A DNA stretch of 7,866 nucleotides from positions 1-7,866 of the forward strand of contig CALGOD010000474.1 in NCBI GenBank assembly GCA_937957845.1, written 5' to 3'. Of the stretch, positions 5,293-7,866 are shown in pieces (the stretch's first letter is position 1; each line of letters starts with the position of its first letter). Both the position numbers and the translations under genes were made by a program. The notes beneath the pieces are model-generated. The model ran no database searches and was not told the DNA's origin. It worked only from the letters and a program-made list of their open reading frames with translations. The DNA is from an uncultured Nocardiopsis sp. (GTDB lineage: Bacteria > Actinomycetota > Actinomycetes > Streptosporangiales > Streptosporangiaceae).

Positions 5293-6531
5293 TCACCCGG
5301 GAGTCCTCGCCCGAGCGGGGTCCGGCCCCGAGGGATCGAGCCCTTCGGCGGCACGGCCGACCACCGGAGCAAGGACCGACACCAGGTAGAGGGCCGCGCA
5401 GACCACGAGCACGGGCGCCGCTCCGGTCAGGCCGACCGCCACGCCCGCCACGGGGGCGCCGAGCGGGGCGGCCATGCGGGACAGCGCTCCGATCATGGCG
5501 GTTCCGCGCCCCACCATGTGCCTGGGCAGGCGCTCGAACAGAACGGTGCTCAGGATCGGGTTGAGCAGGCCGCCGCCCAGTCCCGAGACTCCCCAGACCG
5601 CCAGGACCGCCCACAGTGGCACGTCCAGCGCCAGTACCAGGAGGCGGGGCGGACCGACCACCACCAACGCGGTGAAGAACAACGCCCGCCGGGGCAGCAG
5701 GTGTCCCACCGCAGTGGCCACCAGCGACCCGGCCACGGAGGCCGCGCCGAACACGCCGCCGATGATCCCGATGACCGCCGGTCCTCCACCGCTCTCGTCG
5801 ACCCACACCGGGAGCAGGACCGAGGTGACGGACATGTCGATCATGTTCGTGATCGCGAGCATGATCACCACGGCGCGCAGCGTGGTGTCGGCCCAGACCA
5901 CCTTCCATCCCGCGTACAACCTGGCCAGGTAGCCCGTGTCGGCCTCGGGGTCCTCCCCCGGAACGGGTCTGTCCCGGGGGTGGGTGGCGGCGAGCGTGAC
6001 AGCGGCCGCCAGGAGCAGGACGGCGTTCGTGTACAGGGCCGGGAGCGGGCCGAGCAGGGAGACGAGGCCGCCCGCGGCGACCGGGCCGAGTGTCATGGAG
6101 AGACGGTCCACGGTGCCGGCGAGTCCGGTGACCCGCTCGATGCGCACACCGCTTCGTTCGGCGACGGCCGGGGCCATGGACACCTTGGCCGCCTCGGCGG
6201 GGCCGGTGGTCAGTCCGACGACGGTGACCAGTACCAGGAGCACGGGGAAGGGCAGAAGCCCGGCGGCGTGCAGCAGCGGGACGCAGAGCACCGCGCAGGC
6301 GGCGACGAGATCCGTGCGCACGCTGATCGCGCGCTGGCCGACCCGGTCCAGGAGCGGGCCGCTGAACAGCCGTGCCAGGGCGTAGGAACCGATCTCGAAG
6401 AAGGCCACCAGTCCCATGGCCGTCGCGCTGCCGGTGCTCTTGAGGACGAACCAGGGAATGGCGATCATCGCCAGCCGGGTGGCTGTATAGCACAGAGCCT
6501 GGGCCGTGACGAGGCCGACGACGCCCCTCAT
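5293..6531 (-). CDS. MFS transporter, probable drug or metabolite exporter
   Basis: A 412-residue major facilitator superfamily protein in the EntS/MFS_3-like exporter style. It shows roughly 10-12 hydrophobic segments from residue 5 to about 392. A motif-A-like loop GPLLDRVGQR is at 58-67 between TM2 and TM3. A charged central cytoplasmic loop follows at about 184-205, then the second half from about 218. The LFERLPRHMVGRGTAMIGAL segment (331-350) is typical of the exporter subgroup. The tail from about 393 is Pro/Asp/Arg-rich. The ATG at 6531 overlaps the TGA of the upstream ArsR-like gene as ATGA, with GAGGA about 8 nt upstream, so translation is probably coupled. The substrate is not evident. 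The adjacent regulator suggests induction by the exported compound. Confidence 0.92.
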   Translation of the reverse strand: MRGVVGLVTAQALCYTATRLAMIAIPWFVLKSTGSATAMGLVAFFEIGSYALARLFSGPLLDRVGQRAISVRTDLVAACAVLCVPLLHAAGLLPFPVLLVLVTVVGLTTGPAEAAKVSMAPAVAERSGVRIERVTGLAGTVDRLSMTLGPVAAGGLVSLLGPLPALYTNAVLLLAAAVTLAATHPRDRPVPGEDPEADTGYLARLYAGWKVVWADTTLRAVVIMLAITNMIDMSVTSVLLPVWVDESGGGPAVIGIIGGVFGAASVAGSLVATAVGHLLPRRALFFTALVVVGPPRLLVLALDVPLWAVLAVWGVSGLGGGLLNPILSTVLFERLPRHMVGRGTAMIGALSRMAAPLGAPVAGVAVGLTGAAPVLVVCAALYLVSVLAPVVGRAAEGLDPSGPDPARARTPG

Positions 6532-7148
6532 CTTCCGTCCTCACCGTCGGTGGGGTCGTCCTCGGGGTCGGGGAAGGCGGCGAGTTGGATGTGGACCCGA
6601 CGACCGCCGGGAGCGTCGCTCGCGCGCGCGTAGCGGTCGAAGAGTTCGCGGACCTCTCGGCGGAACTCGGTGAACTCCTCCAGGGTGAGACTGGTGCGTC
6701 GGCCGGACATGATCTGCGCCTCGCGCCACCCCTCGGGCTGGGCCGCCCACATGTTGACCGCCGCGGCCAGCTCCTGGCTCCAGCCGGCGGCCAGCGCCAT
6801 GCGCACCGCGGTGCTCAGTTCGGGTTCGTCGGTGTCCAGGTGTTCGGGGAAACGGAAGCCTTTGTGCCGGGCACGCCACCAGCGCTCCCGGGAGGTGCCG
6901 AGTGAGGTGTCCTCCTCGATGAACCCGTGGGCCTCCAACCGACGCAGGTGGTAGCTGGCCGAGGCCGAGGAGGCGTCGACCCACTCCGAGACGGTCTTGC
7001 CGGTGGCGGGGCCCCGGTTCTGGAGGAGGGTGAGGATGCGGATGCGCAAGGGGTGGGCCAGGCCCCGCAGGGAACGGGCGTCCAGGGTGGTGGCGTCGGC
7101 GAAGGGGTCGGCGGGGGTCTGTGGATCGCGGGGGGTTTCGTCGCTCAT
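6528..7148 (-). CDS. ArsR/HTH_20-type winged-helix regulator of the MFS gene
   Basis: A 206-residue regulator with a winged helix-turn-helix in the first half. The domain runs from LRGLAHPLRIRILTLLQNRGPATGKTVSEWV (about 28-57), through a probable recognition helix SSASASYHLRRLEAHGFI (60-77), to a wing around TSLGTSRERWWRARHKGF (81-98). This is the HTH_20/ArsR-type fold found beside many actinomycete exporters. I see no CxC-type metal-binding motif and no Cys in the protein, so a classical arsenic or metal sensor is unlikely. The C-terminal half (about 110-180) is probably helical and may hold the ligand or dimer surface. ATG at 7148 is chosen because the protein is recognisable from there. 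An extension to 7382 would run through the dyad and into the neighbouring gene. No Shine-Dalgarno precedes 7148; leaderless translation is likely. The stop overlaps the MFS start. Confidence 0.88.
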   Translation of the reverse strand: MSDETPRDPQTPADPFADATTLDARSLRGLAHPLRIRILTLLQNRGPATGKTVSEWVDASSASASYHLRRLEAHGFIEEDTSLGTSRERWWRARHKGFRFPEHLDTDEPELSTAVRMALAAGWSQELAAAVNMWAAQPEGWREAQIMSGRRTSLTLEEFTEFRREVRELFDRYARASDAPGGRRVHIQLAAFPDPEDDPTDGEDGR

Positions 7149-7154
7149 GGAGCC

Positions 7155-7183
7155 AAGGTAGACGCCCAAGACTTCTTGGCCAA
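7155..7183 (-). promoter_or_regulatory. Candidate promoter of the ArsR-like/MFS operon, probably leaderless
   Basis: On the minus strand TTGGCC (-35, complement of 7178-7183) and TACCTT (-10, complement of 7155-7160) are separated by exactly 17 bp. Six nt separate the -10 from the ATG at 7148, so the transcript would start at or next to the A of ATG. The gene also lacks a ribosome binding site, which fits. The -35 and spacer lie within the dyad-rich operator region. Confidence 0.55.
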
Positions 7184-7213
7184 GAGATGTTGGCCAAGAA
7201 GTCTTGGGCGTCT
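7160..7213. promoter_or_regulatory. 54-nt compound dyad, probable autoregulatory operator
   Basis: Two 24-nt arms (7160-7183 and 7190-7213) are perfect reverse complements around a 6-nt centre (GAGATG). Smaller dyads are nested inside: CCAAGA-CT-TCTTGG at 7166-7179, CCAAGA-AG-TCTTGG at 7194-7207, and two TTGGCCAA palindromes at 7176-7183 and 7190-7197, 14 bp apart. The repeated unit TCTTGG/CCAAGA therefore occurs many times in alternating orientation, as expected of an array for a dimeric winged-helix regulator. The array covers the -35 and spacer of the candidate ArsR-operon promoter. A terminator role for the gene ending at 7247 is an alternative; no T tract follows on the minus strand. Confidence 0.7.
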
Positions 7214-7214
7214 T

Positions 7215-7241
7215 CGGGCCGCGTGGGTTCTTCCGCGCCCG
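7215..7241 (-). terminator. Possible terminator hairpin of the beta-propeller gene
   Basis: An 8-bp GC stem with one bulged base pairs 7215-7223 with 7234-7241 across a 10-nt loop. It begins a few nucleotides beyond the minus-strand stop at 7247. The position suits a terminator that separates this gene from the ArsR-like operon downstream. Confidence 0.4.
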
Positions 7242-7246
7242 GGTCC

Positions 7247-7866
7247 TCAGGAGAGCGGGAACATCCCCAGACGGGCGTGGTGTTCGCCTGCCAGGCGTTC
7301 GGTGTCGCTGCCCACGTAGAGTCCGTCGGAGGTGGCGTGCAGGGCCTCGGCCCCGTGTCCGCGCGCACGACCGGGGTTCCACGGCAGCGCTCTGCCGGTC
7401 GCCGGGTCCACCGCCGCGATGCCCTCGCGCTCCACCGAGCCGGGACCCGGGTTGAGCGCCCCTAGCGGGTTGTCCATCCAGCGCTGGTGGCCGCTCACGT
7501 ACACCGCGGCCGAGGTGACCTCCACCGAGTACAGCGAGTCACCGCCGGTCTTGTTGGTCCAGGTGGGTTCGGCGTTCGGAGTGTCGGTGTTCTCGAACCG
7601 GGACACGGACTTGCACAGGCCCGGCTTCACCTGACGGCCGCCGGCGGCGACCACGGCGAGGAAGGAACCATCGGGGGAGAAGGCCATCTGGCGCATGTAG
7701 GTATGGAGGCTTGAGCCGCCGCAGTCCGCCTCGTAGGCCGAGGTGGACCACGGTGTCGGTGTGCCGCTCGCGGTGTCGATCATGGCGATCTGGTGGCGGT
7801 CCAGATCGTTCACCTTGGTGAACGTGCCGTTGACGGCCAGTCGCCGCCCGTCCGGGCTGAGCGCCA
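7247..7866 (-). CDS. C-terminal part of a beta-propeller (delta-60/DUF5122-like) protein, 5' end beyond the window
   Basis: The frame is open from the window edge to TGA at 7247-7249, giving about 206 residues. It contains two blade-like motifs, ALSPDGRRLAV at the edge and AFSPDGSFLAVV near 7660-7690. Later it has VEVTSAAVYVSGHQRWMDNP, GIAAVDPATGRALPWNPGR and a final TSDGLYVGSDTERLAGEHHARLGMFPL. This resembles the last blades of the secreted delta-60-repeat/DUF5122-like beta-propeller proteins of streptomycetes and relatives, as I recall them. These are typically extracellular and of unknown role. Three Cys lie in the fragment (in EADCGG, PGLCKS and none after), compatible with an extracytoplasmic protein but not diagnostic. 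The GTG at 7813 is not taken as the start, because the blade motif upstream of it is in frame. Confidence 0.75.
   Translation of the reverse strand, partial: ALSPDGRRLAVNGTFTKVNDLDRHQIAMIDTASGTPTPWSTSAYEADCGGSSLHTYMRQMAFSPDGSFLAVVAAGGRQVKPGLCKSVSRFENTDTPNAEPTWTNKTGGDSLYSVEVTSAAVYVSGHQRWMDNPLGALNPGPGSVEREGIAAVDPATGRALPWNPGRARGHGAEALHATSDGLYVGSDTERLAGEHHARLGMFPLS

Noticed and set aside
4940..6544. 534-residue minus-strand open frame
   Set aside because: It is rich in Arg, Pro and Gly, and lies out of frame over the MFS gene and antisense over the DUF4229 gene. It is a high-GC shadow.
5518..6633. 371-residue plus-strand open frame opposite the MFS gene
   Set aside because: It has shadow composition (Gln, Arg, Gly, His-rich) and no recognisable domain, whereas the opposite strand encodes a clear MFS protein.
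7160..7213. The long dyad as a transposon end or MITE
   Set aside because: No flanking target duplication and no transposase are visible. The nested regulator-like half-sites and promoter overlap fit an operator better.
7149..7382. Extension of the ArsR-like protein to 7382
   Set aside because: It would run through the 54-nt dyad and overlap the end of the beta-propeller gene. The added residues are Arg/Pro-rich shadow sequence.
1..7866. CRISPR array, tRNA, rRNA, phage or insertion sequence
   Set aside because: No regularly spaced repeats, cloverleaf-type sequence, transposase or integrase were recognised on either strand.

Overview
The window is GC-rich DNA with a strong G/C bias at third codon positions and GTG starts. 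It carries a system II cytochrome c gene, a BldC-like regulator, a DUF4229-type protein and a short PLDc_N-type membrane protein. Together these point to a filamentous actinomycete, most likely a Nocardiopsis-like member of the Streptosporangiales. The genus is an inference from gene content and style, not something the sequence proves.

Layout: (1) positions 1-1080 (+) hold the last codons of a probable resB and a complete ccsB, the membrane core of system II cytochrome c maturation. (2) Positions 1118-3662 hold a divergent pair, a LacI-family repressor (-) and a secreted PL1 pectate lyase (+). They share a control region with two related LacI-type operators, and the pair is bracketed by two perfect GC-rich hairpins that serve convergent gene ends. 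(3) Positions 3686-4400 (-) hold a short PLDc_N-like membrane protein and a 66-residue BldC-like DNA-binding protein. (4) A 424-bp gene-free, comparatively AT-rich control region (4401-4824) separates the BldC-like gene from a divergent DUF4229 membrane protein (4825-5238, +). (5) On the minus strand, 7148-5293 form a tight ArsR/HTH_20 regulator-MFS exporter operon with an ATGA stop/start overlap. It is preceded by an elaborate 54-nt dyad that coincides with a candidate promoter. (6) The right edge is the C-terminal part of a beta-propeller (delta-60/DUF5122-like) protein on the minus strand, truncated by the window.

How the parts work together: lacI-pel looks like a self-contained pectin-response cassette, with repression probably relieved by a sugar derived from pectin. 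The ArsR-like/MFS pair looks like an autoregulated export module. Two genes (ArsR-like and PLDc_N-like) have a TANNNT -10 element exactly 6 nt before the ATG and no good Shine-Dalgarno, which suggests leaderless transcripts. I see no CRISPR array, tRNA, rRNA, insertion sequence or phage gene. The window is mostly recognisable actinomycete biology. The most unusual structures are the ArsR-operon dyad and the BldC-like/DUF4229 intergenic region; I did not find a clearly new multi-gene system.
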